Source of the DNA: JAABQT01 sp035459025 | Lineage (GTDB): Bacteria > Pseudomonadota > Gammaproteobacteria > Burkholderiales > SG8-39 | NCBI GenBank assembly: GCA_035459025.1 | Contig: DATHYT010000068.1 | Span: 49,583-113,582 of the forward strand | DNA: 64,000 bases | Direction: 5' to 3' | Shown here: positions 55,212 through 63,819 of the stretch, one piece after another | How positions within the stretch are numbered: the first letter of the stretch is position 1 | Layout: each line of letters opens with the position of its first letter | The notes under the pieces: model-generated | Told to the model about the DNA's origin: nothing | Database searches by the model: none | Seen by the model: the letters and a program-made list of their open reading frames with translations, nothing else | Translations under genes and position numbers: made by a program

Positions 55212-55598
55212 CTACTCCTCGCCGCCCTCGCCCGCCGCGCTCGCGCCGCCGACCTTCTCGCGGATGCGCGCCGACTTGCCCGAGCGCTGGCGCAGGTAGT
55301 AGAGCTTGGCGCGCCGCACCTCGCCCTTGCGCTTCACCTCGATCGAGGCGATGAGCGGCGAGTAGGTCTGGAAAGTGCGCTCCACGCCCTCGCCGGAGCT
55401 GATCTTCCTCACGGTGAACGAGGAGCCGATGCCGCGGTTCTTCTTCGCGATCACCACGCCCTCGAAGGCCTGGGCGCGCTTTCTCTCGCCTTCGACCACG
55501 GTGACGTTCACCACGACCGTGTCGCCGGGCGAGAAATCGGGAATCGTCTTCCCCAGCCGCTTGATCTCTTCTTTCTCGATAGTCTCAATCAGGTTCAT
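55212..55598 (-). CDS. rplS: 50S ribosomal protein L19
   Basis: L19 binds at the 30S-50S interface. The 128-residue product has the typical start NLIETIEKEEIKRLGKTIPDF, GDTVVVNVTVVEGERKR, GVVIAKKNRGIGSSFTVRKIS and SPLIASIEVKRKGEVRRAKLYYLR. An Ala/Gly-rich extension of about 12 residues ends the protein. It overlaps the trmD stop (ATGA) and is the last gene of the operon before the terminator. Confidence 0.97.
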   Translation of the reverse strand: MNLIETIEKEEIKRLGKTIPDFSPGDTVVVNVTVVEGERKRAQAFEGVVIAKKNRGIGSSFTVRKISSGEGVERTFQTYSPLIASIEVKRKGEVRRAKLYYLRQRSGKSARIREKVGGASAAGEGGEE

Positions 55599-56344
55599 CT
55601 TTCGCTCCGCTCTTTCGCCTGCTGCCTGAATTCCTCAAGCAGCTTGTGTTCCTCGCCGCTCAGCTGCCGCGCCGCGATCAGCTCGGGGCGCCGCAGCCAG
55701 GTCCGTCCCAGCGCCTGCTGCAGCCGCCAGCGCCGGATCTGCTCATGGTGACCGGAGAGCAGCACCTCCGGCACCTTCTCGCCCGCGTACACCTCGGGCC
55801 GCGTGTACTGCGGGCAGTCCAGCAGCCCGGCGGCGAACGACTCTTCGGCCGCCGACTGCCCGTCGCCCAGCGCCCCGGGCAACTGCCGCACCACGGCGTC
55901 GATCACCGCCATCGCCGCGAGCTCCCCGCCCGAGAGCACGAAGTCCCCGAGCGACAATTCCTCGTCCACCCGGCGCCGGATGAGCCGCTCATCCACGCCT
56001 TCGTAGCGGCCGCACAGCAGCGTCACCGCGCCTCTGCCCGCCAGCTCCATCACTTTCGCGTGATCGAGCCTGCGCCCCTGCGGCGAGAGGTACAGCACCG
56101 CGCCCCCGCCCGCCGCCTTGGCCGCATCGAGCGCCTTTTCCAGCGGCTCGGCCAGCATCACCATGCCGGGCCCGCCGCCGTAGGGCCGGTCGTCGACCGT
56201 GCGGTAGTTGTCGGTGGTGAAATCGCGCGGATTCCACGTCGCCAACCGCCACAGCCCTGCTTCCAGCGCCTTTCTCGGGATGCCGCTCGCCGTGACGGCA
56301 GCGAACATCTCCGGGAACAGCGTCACCACGTCGAAGCGGATCAC
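55595..56344 (-). CDS. trmD: tRNA (guanine37-N1)-methyltransferase
   Basis: TrmD methylates G37 of tRNAs to keep the reading frame. The 249-residue product has the trefoil-knot SPOUT fold: LFPEMFAAV at the start, YGGGPGMVM, CGRYEGVDERLI, SLGDFVLSGGELAAM and a C-terminal LSGHHEQIRRWR. It starts with GTG at 56344 overlapping the rimM stop (GTGA). Length is normal. Confidence 0.96.
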   Translation of the reverse strand: MIRFDVVTLFPEMFAAVTASGIPRKALEAGLWRLATWNPRDFTTDNYRTVDDRPYGGGPGMVMLAEPLEKALDAAKAAGGGAVLYLSPQGRRLDHAKVMELAGRGAVTLLCGRYEGVDERLIRRRVDEELSLGDFVLSGGELAAMAVIDAVVRQLPGALGDGQSAAEESFAAGLLDCPQYTRPEVYAGEKVPEVLLSGHHEQIRRWRLQQALGRTWLRRPELIAARQLSGEEHKLLEEFRQQAKERSER

Positions 56345-56838
56345 CAGTCCGCTTCCCATTCCACCTCGATCACCTTCGCCTCGAGGTCCACGTTCTTCAC
56401 CACCGCCGCGACCCAGGGCACGAGCCGCACCTGGTCGCCGGCCAGCTCCATCACGTCCTGCGGCCCGTTCGTCAGCCACTGCCGCACCACGCCGAGCGCC
56501 ACGCCCTGCGTGTTCACCACTTGCAGCCCGAGCAGGTCGGCGAGGTAGTAGTGCCCCGCCTCCGCCCGCGGCAGCGCCGCGCGCGCCACCGACACGACCC
56601 GGCCCTTCAGCGCCAGTGCCTGCTCGCGGGATTCGACCCCCTCGAGCTTCGCGATCACCGTCGCGCTGTGCACTCGCGCAGCCTCGACGCGCCGCGGCGC
56701 TTCATCGAGCCACCACTGCTTCGCCGCCGCCAGGCTTTCCTGCACGCCCGCCTGCGGCGCCACCTTCACCCAGCCGCGCACGCCGTACGAACCGGCGACG
56801 CGGCCCATCGCGATCAGCTCAGGCGGCCTTCTTGCCAA
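56341..56838 (-). CDS. rimM: ribosome maturation factor RimM
   Basis: RimM helps 30S head assembly near S19. The 165-residue product has the N-terminal AMGRVAGSYGVRGWVKV, a central PRC-like linker with HYYLADLLGLQVV, and a C-terminal PRC barrel ending LVPWVAAVVKNVDLEAKVIEVEW. ATG 56838 overlaps the rpsP stop by 20 bases; an in-frame ATG at 56808 lies within the conserved start, so the earlier start is preferred. Confidence 0.94.
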   Translation of the reverse strand: MARRPPELIAMGRVAGSYGVRGWVKVAPQAGVQESLAAAKQWWLDEAPRRVEAARVHSATVIAKLEGVESREQALALKGRVVSVARAALPRAEAGHYYLADLLGLQVVNTQGVALGVVRQWLTNGPQDVMELAGDQVRLVPWVAAVVKNVDLEAKVIEVEWEADW

Positions 56839-57070
56839 ACTGCTTCACGAGCCGCTTCACCGTGGTCGAGAGCTGCGCGCCCTTGCCCTGCCAGTGCTTG
56901 AGCCGCTCCACGTTCACGCGCAGCGCCTCGCGGCCCTCCGGCGCCTTCGGGTCGTAGAAGCCGACGCGCTCGATGAACTTGCCCTTGGCGGCGCGGCGCG
57001 AGTCCGCCACCACCAGGTTGAAGAAGGGACGCTTGTTCGCGCCGCCGCGCGCCAGTCGAATCACCACCAT
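56819..57070 (-). CDS. rpsP: 30S ribosomal protein S16
   Basis: S16 is an early 30S assembly protein. The 83-residue product has VVIRLARGGANKRPFFNLVVADSR (in part), the YDPKAPEGREALRVNVERLKHW core and a basic end VKRLVKQFGKKA. It is the first gene of rpsP-rimM-trmD-rplS. A perfect minus-strand TATAAT lies 33 bases before the start. Confidence 0.97.
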   Translation of the reverse strand: MVVIRLARGGANKRPFFNLVVADSRRAAKGKFIERVGFYDPKAPEGREALRVNVERLKHWQGKGAQLSTTVKRLVKQFGKKAA

Positions 57071-57103
57071 TTTGGAAACCCCGTGAACCGCGAAAAGGCG
57101 CGG

Positions 57104-57109
57104 ATTATA
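57104..57109 (-). promoter_or_regulatory. -10 box of the rpsP-rimM-trmD-rplS operon
   Basis: TATAAT on the minus strand, 33 bases before the rpsP ATG. The -35 region is weak, but the match and position make it a likely operon promoter. Confidence 0.55.
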
Positions 57110-57118
57110 CGGGAGAAA

Positions 57119-57874
57119 TCAGCGCTTTGGAACGTCCAGGGCGCCGCCCAGCTCGGCCACGCCCCGGCGCAACCGCTCCATCGCCGGCGCAATCTCGTCC
57201 TGGGCGCCCCGAACGCCGAGCTCGATGTGCCGGCGGGTGCCGTCGGCGCCCATGCTGGGCAGGCTGAAGGCCTTCAGGCCCGGGAAGTCCCGGTTCAGCT
57301 CCTCCATCAGCGGCGCGACCGCCGACTCCGGCAGGTCGTAGACGATGAGCGAGCCCTCGGCCCAGCGCTGCGAGTCGAAAAGCTGCCGGTACTTCTCGTC
57401 CAGCACCCACTCGATCATCGGCCAGGCCATCTGCGGGAACCCGGGCACGAAATAATGGTGGCCGACCGAGAAGCCCGGGATGCGGTTGAAGGGGTTGGGG
57501 ATGATCTGCGCGCCGGCCGGGAACTCGCCCATCTTCAGGCGCTGCGGGTTGGTTTCCGCGCCGAAGCGGCCGCGAATCTCGGCTTCGGCCTCCGGATGCA
57601 GGGCCAGCTCGACGCCGAGCGCCGCGGCGGCGCACTGGCGCGTGTGGTCATCGGGCGTCGCGCCGATGCCGCCAAAGCAAAATACGACGTCCTGGGTCGC
57701 GAAGGTGCGCTTGAGCGCCTGCGTCACGCGCGCCGGCTCGTCGCCGAGGTGCTCGCACCAGGCGAGGCGCAGGCCGCGTTTCCCCAGCGCCCCGATGAGC
57801 CAGGGAAAGTGCTTGTCCTGGCGCTTGCCGACGAGGATCTCGTCGCCGAAGACGAAGGCGCCGAAGCCGGTCAC
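57119..57874 (-). CDS. molybdopterin-binding (MoaB/CinA-N) domain protein
   Basis: A 251-residue protein with the MoaB/MogA fold seen in CinA N-termini: FGAFVFGDEILVGKRQDKH, then FCFGGIGATPDDHTRQ, the GGxGxTxDD nucleotide-binding loop. The remainder is a family-specific extension. It may act on a nucleotide or pyridine nucleotide like the CinA-type pyrophosphatase. GTG 57874 overlaps the EI24 gene stop. The separate pncC-like gene at 51200 holds the other half of a full CinA. Confidence 0.85.
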   Translation of the reverse strand: MTGFGAFVFGDEILVGKRQDKHFPWLIGALGKRGLRLAWCEHLGDEPARVTQALKRTFATQDVVFCFGGIGATPDDHTRQCAAAALGVELALHPEAEAEIRGRFGAETNPQRLKMGEFPAGAQIIPNPFNRIPGFSVGHHYFVPGFPQMAWPMIEWVLDEKYRQLFDSQRWAEGSLIVYDLPESAVAPLMEELNRDFPGLKAFSLPSMGADGTRRHIELGVRGAQDEIAPAMERLRRGVAELGGALDVPKR

Positions 57875-58611
57875 ACGACCTGGCCCTCGATCGGCGCGCC
57901 CCGCTGCTCCTCGAGCGCGCCCAGGAGGTAATGGATGAAGCTCACGCCGAGCAGCACCGGCGCAAAGAAGCCAAGGATCGGGATGTAGGCGAGGAGCGCG
58001 AGGACGAGGCCCATCACGTACAGCCCGCCCCAGCGCGCCGAGAACAGCCGGCGCATCTCGTCGGCCGCGGCGTGCTCGGCGAGCGCGTCGTACCGGAGCA
58101 CGCGCTGGTTCACCCAGGCGAGGATCGCCACCGGGATCAGCGGCCACAGCGGCGGGAACACCCAGAGCGGGATCGAGGCAATGCCGAGGCCCACCAGGCC
58201 GGCGAGGCCGACGCTGGAGTTCCACACGCTGCCGGCGAGGCTGCCGCCCTTGCGCCGCTCCAGCCGCGTAAAGCTGCGGCTCGCCACGTGCTCGACCATC
58301 GAGGGCATGCCGAACACCGAGAGGATGAGAAGCGCGGTGAGCTGGATCAGCGGCACCAGCATGACGAGGATCAGCACCTTGGCGAGGAACAGGGTCGCCG
58401 TGGTGAAGTCCCAGCTGCCGATCAGCGGCGCATGGGCGAGGCCGCTCTGCATCCACTCGGCCAGCGCCAGCGCGAGCTGCGCCCAGAACACCATCGCGAG
58501 CGTGCCCCACAGGCCGAGCGCGATGACCAGCGGCCAGATCATCAGCCAGATCATGCGCGGGTGCAGGATGTTGGCGAGCGCGTAGGCGAGCGAGTTCGTG
58601 ATCGAGTTCAT
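57871..58611 (-). CDS. EI24 domain (CysZ-like) membrane protein
   Basis: A 246-residue inner-membrane protein of the EI24/CysZ superfamily. About six hydrophobic helices are seen, with the family block SVFGMPSMVEHVASRSFTRL and the C-terminal GFFAPVLLGVSFIHYLL. CysZ is a sulfate channel, but EI24 relatives have diverse roles. It overlaps both the hrpA start and the MoaB-like gene by 4 bases, so the genes are co-expressed. Confidence 0.85.
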   Translation of the reverse strand: MNSITNSLAYALANILHPRMIWLMIWPLVIALGLWGTLAMVFWAQLALALAEWMQSGLAHAPLIGSWDFTTATLFLAKVLILVMLVPLIQLTALLILSVFGMPSMVEHVASRSFTRLERRKGGSLAGSVWNSSVGLAGLVGLGIASIPLWVFPPLWPLIPVAILAWVNQRVLRYDALAEHAAADEMRRLFSARWGGLYVMGLVLALLAYIPILGFFAPVLLGVSFIHYLLGALEEQRGAPIEGQVV

Positions 58612-61600
58612 CGGCGGATACTTTGCCACAATTTGGCGAGGCGCTTGGCCGAAACGGGCACCGGCGTCTTCAGCTGCTGCGCAAAGAGCGACACCCGGAG
58701 CTCTTCCAGCAGCCAGCCGAACTGCTCGCGCTCCGCATCGAGCGGGCGCGGCGCGCGCAGCCACGCCGTGAGCAGCGGCTGCAGGTCCGACATCAGACGC
58801 GCGTCGCGCGCCGGGTCGGCGCGCAGCTTCTCCAGCCGCAGTTCGATCGCCTTGAGGTAGCGCGCATAGTGCTGCAGGCGCGCCCAGGGGGTATTCGCCA
58901 GCCAGCCGCTGCCGAGCAGCCGCGCGAGCTGCTGCTCGATGTCCTGCGCCGCCTGCGGAAAGGACTTCGCGGCCGGCGCGAGCTTTTTCTTCAGGTCCGC
59001 CTGCGCGGCAAGCAGGCCGGCCGCGGTGCGCGCCACTTCCTGCGCGATGAGCATGAACCGGCTGCGCCCGGCGTCCACGGCGCGCGCAAACTCGGCGGCG
59101 AGCGTGGGCACGCGCTCGGCGAGAAAGGCGCGGTCGATCGCCGCCGTCACCAGGTCGTCTTTCAGCGGCGCGAGCGCCATGTCCTTCGTCCAGGCGCGCT
59201 CGAGGTCGCGGACGCGTTCCTTGAAGGCGATGGCGATGAGCCGGCGCACTCCGGCGCGGTGCAGCTCTGCGGCGCGCTCCGGCGTGTCGAACACCTGGAG
59301 CGTCACGCCGTCGCCCGCGTCGACGAGCGCCGGGTAGCCGACAAGCGTCTGCCCGCCGCGCTCGATCTCCATCATCTCGGCCAGATCGCCCACCGTCCAG
59401 CCCGTGTAGTGCTCGCCTTCCTCCAGTGGCGCTTCCTTCTGCAGCACTTCGGTGGTGTGCGCGGCGAGGTCGTGCTTGAGCTGCGCGAGGTTGCGACCCT
59501 GGCCCAATTGGCGGCCGTGCTCGTCGACGACGAGGAAGTTCATGTGCAGGTGCGGCGGGGCGGAATCCGGCCGGAAGGCGTCGAGCGGAATTTCCAGATT
59601 GAGCTCGGCACGGACGTGGCGCGCGAGCGCCTGCGCGAGCGGCGCGTCGGCGGGCCGCGCTCTTGCGGCGAAGTCCGCGGCGAACTCGTCCAGCGGCCCC
59701 AGCTTGTTCCTCAGGCGCTGCGGGATGGACTTCGCCAGCGCGCGCACCTTTTCCTTCAGCAGGCCCGGCACCAGCCACTCGCAGCGCGCCTGCGGCACCT
59801 GGTTGAGGAGCGCCACCGGCACGGTGAGCGTCACGCCGTCGCGCGGCGAGCGGGGGTCGAAGTGATACTCGAGCCGAAACTCGTTCGCGCCGAGCCGCAG
59901 CGCGTGCGGGAAGTTGTCGGTGGTGATGCCCGCGGCCTCGTGGCGCATCAGGTCTTCGCGCTTGAGGTGGAGGAGCCTGGGGTTTCCGTGCTCGGCCTCT
60001 TTTCGCCACTTTTCGAAGTCGGCCCCGTTGTGGATGCCCGGCGGAATGCGCGCGTCGTAAAAGGCGTAGATCAGCTCGTCGTCCACGAGAATGTCGGGCC
60101 GGCGCTGCTTGTGCTCCATGCGCTCGATCTCGGTCACCAGGCGCTGGTTGTGCGCGAAGAACGGCGCTTTCGTGACGAACTCGCCCTCCACCAGCGCCGA
60201 GCGGATGAACAGCTTGCGCGACAGTTCCGGATCGAGCGGGCCGTAGTGCACGCGCCGGTTCGTGTACACGGGGAGCCCATAGAGCGTGCCGCGCTCCACC
60301 GCCACCACCTGGGCGCGGTTCTTTTCCCAGTGCGGGTTGTCGCGGTGGCGCTTCAGCAGGTGCGCGCCGAGCTCCTCCAGCCACTGCACGTCGATCGTCG
60401 CCACGGTGCGCGCGTAAAGGCGCGTGGTTTCGACCAGCTCCGCCGCGACCAGCCACTTGCCCGGCCTCTTCGTGTGCGAGCCCGGGTGCACCCAGAACTT
60501 GATGCCGCGCGCGCCGGTGTAGTTGCCGTCGGCCTCGTCTTTCATGCCGATGTTGCCGAGCAGGCCCGCGAGGAGCGCGCGGTGCACGGCGCGAAAGCCC
60601 TCGGGCTTGTCCATGCGCGCGCTGGAGGCCTTCCAGTCCATCTCCTCGGTCACCGCGCCGAGCTGCTGGTGCACGTCGCGCCACTCGCGCATGCGGGGGT
60701 AGGAAAGGAAATTGTCGCGGCACAGGCGCCGCAGTCCTGCCTCGCCCTGGAGCTGCCAGAGCTTGAGCAGCGCGAGGAAGTCCGAGCGCTCGTCGGCGAA
60801 TTTCGCGTGGCGCTCGTCGGCGGCGGACTGCTTGGCGAGCGGCCGCTCGCGCGGGTCCTGCACCGAGAGCGCGGCGGCGACGACGAGCATTTGTTCCAGG
60901 CAGCCTTCGGCGCGCGCGGCGACGAGCATGCGCGCGACGCGCGGATCGAGCGGCAGGCGCGCGAGCTCGCGCCCAAGGCCTGTCAGTGCGTTGTCCTCGT
61001 CCACCGCGCCCAGCTCGGCAAGGAGCGCGTAGCCGTCGGCGATGGCGCGTGAATTGGGGGCGTCGAGGAAAGGAAAGTCCTCGACCTTGCCGAGATTGAG
61101 GGAAAGCGCGCGCAGGATCACCGACGCGAGCGAGGCGCGCAGCACCTCCGGGTCGGTATACGCGGGGCGCGCCTTGAACGCGTCCTCGCCGTACAGGCGG
61201 ATGCAGACGCCGTTGGCGACGCGCCCGCAACGCCCGGCGCGCTGCTGCGCCGCGGCCTGCGAGATGTTCTCGACGCGGAGCATCTCCACCTTGTTGCGGT
61301 AGGAGTAGCGCTTGACGCGCGCCTGGCCCGCGTCGACCACGTAGCGGATGCGCGGCACGGTGAGCGAGGTCTCGGCGACGTTGGTGGCGAGCACCACGCG
61401 CCGCGCGCCGCCCGGGTGGAACACGCGATCCTGTTCCGCCACCGACAGGCGCCCGTAGAGCGCCAGGATCTCGGCGCCTTTCAGGTTGCGCTTCGCGAGC
61501 ACTCCCGCCGCGTCACGGATCTCGCGCTCGCCGGGCAGGAAGACGAGCACGTCGCCCGGGCCTTCCCTGAACAGCTCTTCCACCGCATCGCCGAGCGCCT

Positions 61601-62225
61601 GCTCCTCCTCGTCGCGCGTGGTGTCCTCCTCGTCGCCGCCCACCGGGCGGTAGCGGATCTGGACCGGGTAGAGCCGGCCCGAGACTTCGATGACCGGCGC
61701 GCCGTCGAAGTGCTTCGAGAAGCGCTCGGCGTCGATGGTCGCCGACGTGATCACCACCTTGAGGTCGGGCCGCCTCGGCAGCAGGCGCTTTACGTAGCCG
61801 AGCAGGAAATCGATGTTGAGGCTGCGCTCGTGCGCTTCGTCGAGGATGAGGGTGTCGTAGGCCTGGAGGTCAGGGTCGCCCTGCGTCTCCGCGAGCAGGA
61901 TGCCGTCGGTCATCAGCTTCACGCGGGTGCTCCTGCCCACCTTGTCGGTGAAGCGCACCTTGTAGCCGACGAGCGTGCCGAGCTCGACTTGCAGCTCCTC
62001 GGCGATGCGCGCCGCGACCGAGCGCGCGGCGATGCGGCGCGGCTGCGTGTGGCCGATCTGCCGCCTCTCGCCGCGCCCCATCTCGAGCAGGATCTTCGGC
62101 AGCTGCGTGGTCTTGCCCGAGCCGGTCTCGCCGCACACGATAGTTACCGGGTGCGCGGCGATGGCCGCGGCGATGTCCTTGCGTCTTTCGCTGACCGGGA
62201 GCGCCGGGTCGAATCGGATCTGCAT
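58608..62225 (-). CDS. hrpA: ATP-dependent RNA helicase HrpA
   Basis: HrpA is a large DEAH-box helicase that acts on mRNA and on collided ribosomes. The 1205-residue product has Walker A GETGSGKT (32-39), DEAH in ILDEAHERSLN (about 128-138), SAT, the helicase C domain with AATNVAETSLTVP, QRAGRCGRVANGVC, the HA2/OB-fold region and the long DUF3418 C-terminal domain. Length is close to E. coli HrpA. A minus-strand TATATC at 62243-62238 may be its -10. Confidence 0.95.
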   Translation of the reverse strand: MQIRFDPALPVSERRKDIAAAIAAHPVTIVCGETGSGKTTQLPKILLEMGRGERRQIGHTQPRRIAARSVAARIAEELQVELGTLVGYKVRFTDKVGRSTRVKLMTDGILLAETQGDPDLQAYDTLILDEAHERSLNIDFLLGYVKRLLPRRPDLKVVITSATIDAERFSKHFDGAPVIEVSGRLYPVQIRYRPVGGDEEDTTRDEEEQALGDAVEELFREGPGDVLVFLPGEREIRDAAGVLAKRNLKGAEILALYGRLSVAEQDRVFHPGGARRVVLATNVAETSLTVPRIRYVVDAGQARVKRYSYRNKVEMLRVENISQAAAQQRAGRCGRVANGVCIRLYGEDAFKARPAYTDPEVLRASLASVILRALSLNLGKVEDFPFLDAPNSRAIADGYALLAELGAVDEDNALTGLGRELARLPLDPRVARMLVAARAEGCLEQMLVVAAALSVQDPRERPLAKQSAADERHAKFADERSDFLALLKLWQLQGEAGLRRLCRDNFLSYPRMREWRDVHQQLGAVTEEMDWKASSARMDKPEGFRAVHRALLAGLLGNIGMKDEADGNYTGARGIKFWVHPGSHTKRPGKWLVAAELVETTRLYARTVATIDVQWLEELGAHLLKRHRDNPHWEKNRAQVVAVERGTLYGLPVYTNRRVHYGPLDPELSRKLFIRSALVEGEFVTKAPFFAHNQRLVTEIERMEHKQRRPDILVDDELIYAFYDARIPPGIHNGADFEKWRKEAEHGNPRLLHLKREDLMRHEAAGITTDNFPHALRLGANEFRLEYHFDPRSPRDGVTLTVPVALLNQVPQARCEWLVPGLLKEKVRALAKSIPQRLRNKLGPLDEFAADFAARARPADAPLAQALARHVRAELNLEIPLDAFRPDSAPPHLHMNFLVVDEHGRQLGQGRNLAQLKHDLAAHTTEVLQKEAPLEEGEHYTGWTVGDLAEMMEIERGGQTLVGYPALVDAGDGVTLQVFDTPERAAELHRAGVRRLIAIAFKERVRDLERAWTKDMALAPLKDDLVTAAIDRAFLAERVPTLAAEFARAVDAGRSRFMLIAQEVARTAAGLLAAQADLKKKLAPAAKSFPQAAQDIEQQLARLLGSGWLANTPWARLQHYARYLKAIELRLEKLRADPARDARLMSDLQPLLTAWLRAPRPLDAEREQFGWLLEELRVSLFAQQLKTPVPVSAKRLAKLWQSIRR

Positions 62226-62241
62226 GTGGCGCCCGAGGATA

Positions 62242-62247
62242 TAGGAT
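62242..62247 (+). promoter_or_regulatory. possible -10 box of the methyltransferase gene
   Basis: TAGGAT on the plus strand, 10 bases before ATG 62258. It lies in the 32-base gap shared with the divergent hrpA start. Confidence 0.3.
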
Positions 62248-62257
62248 TGGCGCTCAC

Positions 62258-62866
62258 ATGACGGGGCCGACCAAGGACTTCTGGGAGGAGCGCTTCTCTA
62301 CGGGAAACACGCCGTGGGACCGGGGCGCATCCAGCCCGCAGCTCGGCGCGTGGCTTGCCTCAGGCGCGCTCCAGCCCTGCCGCATCCTCGTGCCGGGCTG
62401 CGGCTCAGGCCACGAGGTCGCCGAGCTCGCCATGGCGAAGTTCGAGGTCACGGGGCTCGATTACGCCGACGAAGCGATCGCGCGTACGCACCGCAGGATC
62501 AGCGAGGCCGAGGTCGACGCGGCGATCGTACGGGCCGACGTGCTCGCGTGGGAGCCCGACCGGCCGTTCGACGCCATCTACGAGCAGACTTGCCTGTGCG
62601 CGCTCTATCCAGACCGGTGGCGCGAGTACGCGGACCGGCTGCACCAATGGATCAGGCCCGGCGGGAAACTGTTTGCGCTCTTTCTTCAGCTGCCGCGCGC
62701 GGACGCGGCGCAGGGCTTCATCCAGGGTCCGCCGTACCACTGCGACGTGAACGGCATGCGCGCGCTCTTTCCCGAGCCGCGCTGGGGCTGGCCGAAGCCG
62801 CCGTATCCGCGGACGACGCATCCGGCGGGCATCGCGGAGCTCGCCGTGGTGCTGGCGCGCGAATAG
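62258..62866 (+). CDS. thiopurine S-methyltransferase-like SAM methyltransferase
   Basis: A 202-residue cytosolic methyltransferase of the TPMT group. It begins FWEERFSTGNTPWDRGASSP, contains SAM motif I VPGCGSGHEVAELA near residue 47, and GGKLFALFL in the fourth strand. TPMT-like enzymes in bacteria can methylate tellurite, selenium or thiol compounds; the substrate here is unknown. It is divergent from hrpA and converges toward the SDR gene with a 120-base gap, which holds no gene I can support. Confidence 0.88.
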   Translation: MTGPTKDFWEERFSTGNTPWDRGASSPQLGAWLASGALQPCRILVPGCGSGHEVAELAMAKFEVTGLDYADEAIARTHRRISEAEVDAAIVRADVLAWEPDRPFDAIYEQTCLCALYPDRWREYADRLHQWIRPGGKLFALFLQLPRADAAQGFIQGPPYHCDVNGMRALFPEPRWGWPKPPYPRTTHPAGIAELAVVLARE

Positions 62867-62986
62867 AAGCGGCGGTGCCGGGGGAAGCCGCACCGCCGTA
62901 GCCCTGCTCGGCGTTCAGGAACACGACGCCAGACTTTTCTGGGCCGTACACGCACCAGGAGGGCGCGTCAGTCCGGGAACTTCTCT

Positions 62987-63808
62987 TCAGCTCTCGCCCT
63001 TGCCCGCGGCGAGCTTCTTCGCGTAGCCCGCGCGCACCATCGCCGACATCCGGTCGAACAGCGCGTCGGGATCCTTGCGGCGCTGCAGCGGGATCTCGTA
63101 CTCCGCCCCTCTCGCGAGGATCAGCTCGCGCTTGCCCGACTCGACGGCCTTCAGGATTTCCTCGGCCACCTCCTTCGGCGGCATGCCGTTGTCGATCGCC
63201 TTGTCGCTCACACCCCGCTTCGAGCCGTCGGCGGTGAGCGCGTTCCGCGAGACGTCGGTCCTGACCGAGCCCGGCGCGATGACGTGCACCTGGATGCCGA
63301 GGTGCTCGTTCTCGGCGCGCACCGCGTCGTGATAGCCGACCAGCCCGTGCTTGGCGGCGCAGTAGGCGGAGCGCAAAGGAATGCCGGCGAGGCCGGCGAC
63401 GCTCGCGATAGCGATGACCCGGCCGCCGCCGGCTTTCACCATTCTCGGCAGGAGCGCCTGCGTCAGCGCGATCGGCCCCAGCAGATCGACGGCGATCATC
63501 TTCTCGTAGACGGCGAAAGCGGTTTCGGTCGCCAGCGAGCGCTGCGACACGCCGGCGTTGTTGACCAGGGCGTCGATGCGGCCTTGCCAGGACCAGGCTT
63601 GGTCGGCGATGCCCGGGATCTTGTCGAAGTCGGTGGCTTCGAACGGAAGCACCAGGGACACCCGGCAGTCGCGCGCCACGGCCTCGAGCGCCTCGAGGTT
63701 GCGACCGGAGAGGATGACGCTCGCGCCCCGGGCGGCCAGCGCCCGTGCGAGGGCTGCGCCGATTCCGGAGGAGGCGCCGGTGATCCACCAGCACTGACGG
63801 CCGAACAT
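62987..63808 (-). CDS. short-chain dehydrogenase/reductase (SDR)
   Basis: A 273-residue classical SDR. TGASSGIGAALARAL (about 10-24) binds the cofactor, NNAGVS follows, and the catalytic Ser and YCAAK motif (Tyr near 169, Lys +4) are present. The Arg in SGRN after the second strand suggests NADP(H) preference. The substrate is not shown. Its start lies 11 bases after the ribE stop on the minus strand, so it may be at the end of the riboflavin synthase transcript. Confidence 0.9.
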   Translation of the reverse strand: MFGRQCWWITGASSGIGAALARALAARGASVILSGRNLEALEAVARDCRVSLVLPFEATDFDKIPGIADQAWSWQGRIDALVNNAGVSQRSLATETAFAVYEKMIAVDLLGPIALTQALLPRMVKAGGGRVIAIASVAGLAGIPLRSAYCAAKHGLVGYHDAVRAENEHLGIQVHVIAPGSVRTDVSRNALTADGSKRGVSDKAIDNGMPPKEVAEEILKAVESGKRELILARGAEYEIPLQRRKDPDALFDRMSAMVRAGYAKKLAAGKGES

Positions 63809-63819
63809 CCCCGTGCCCC

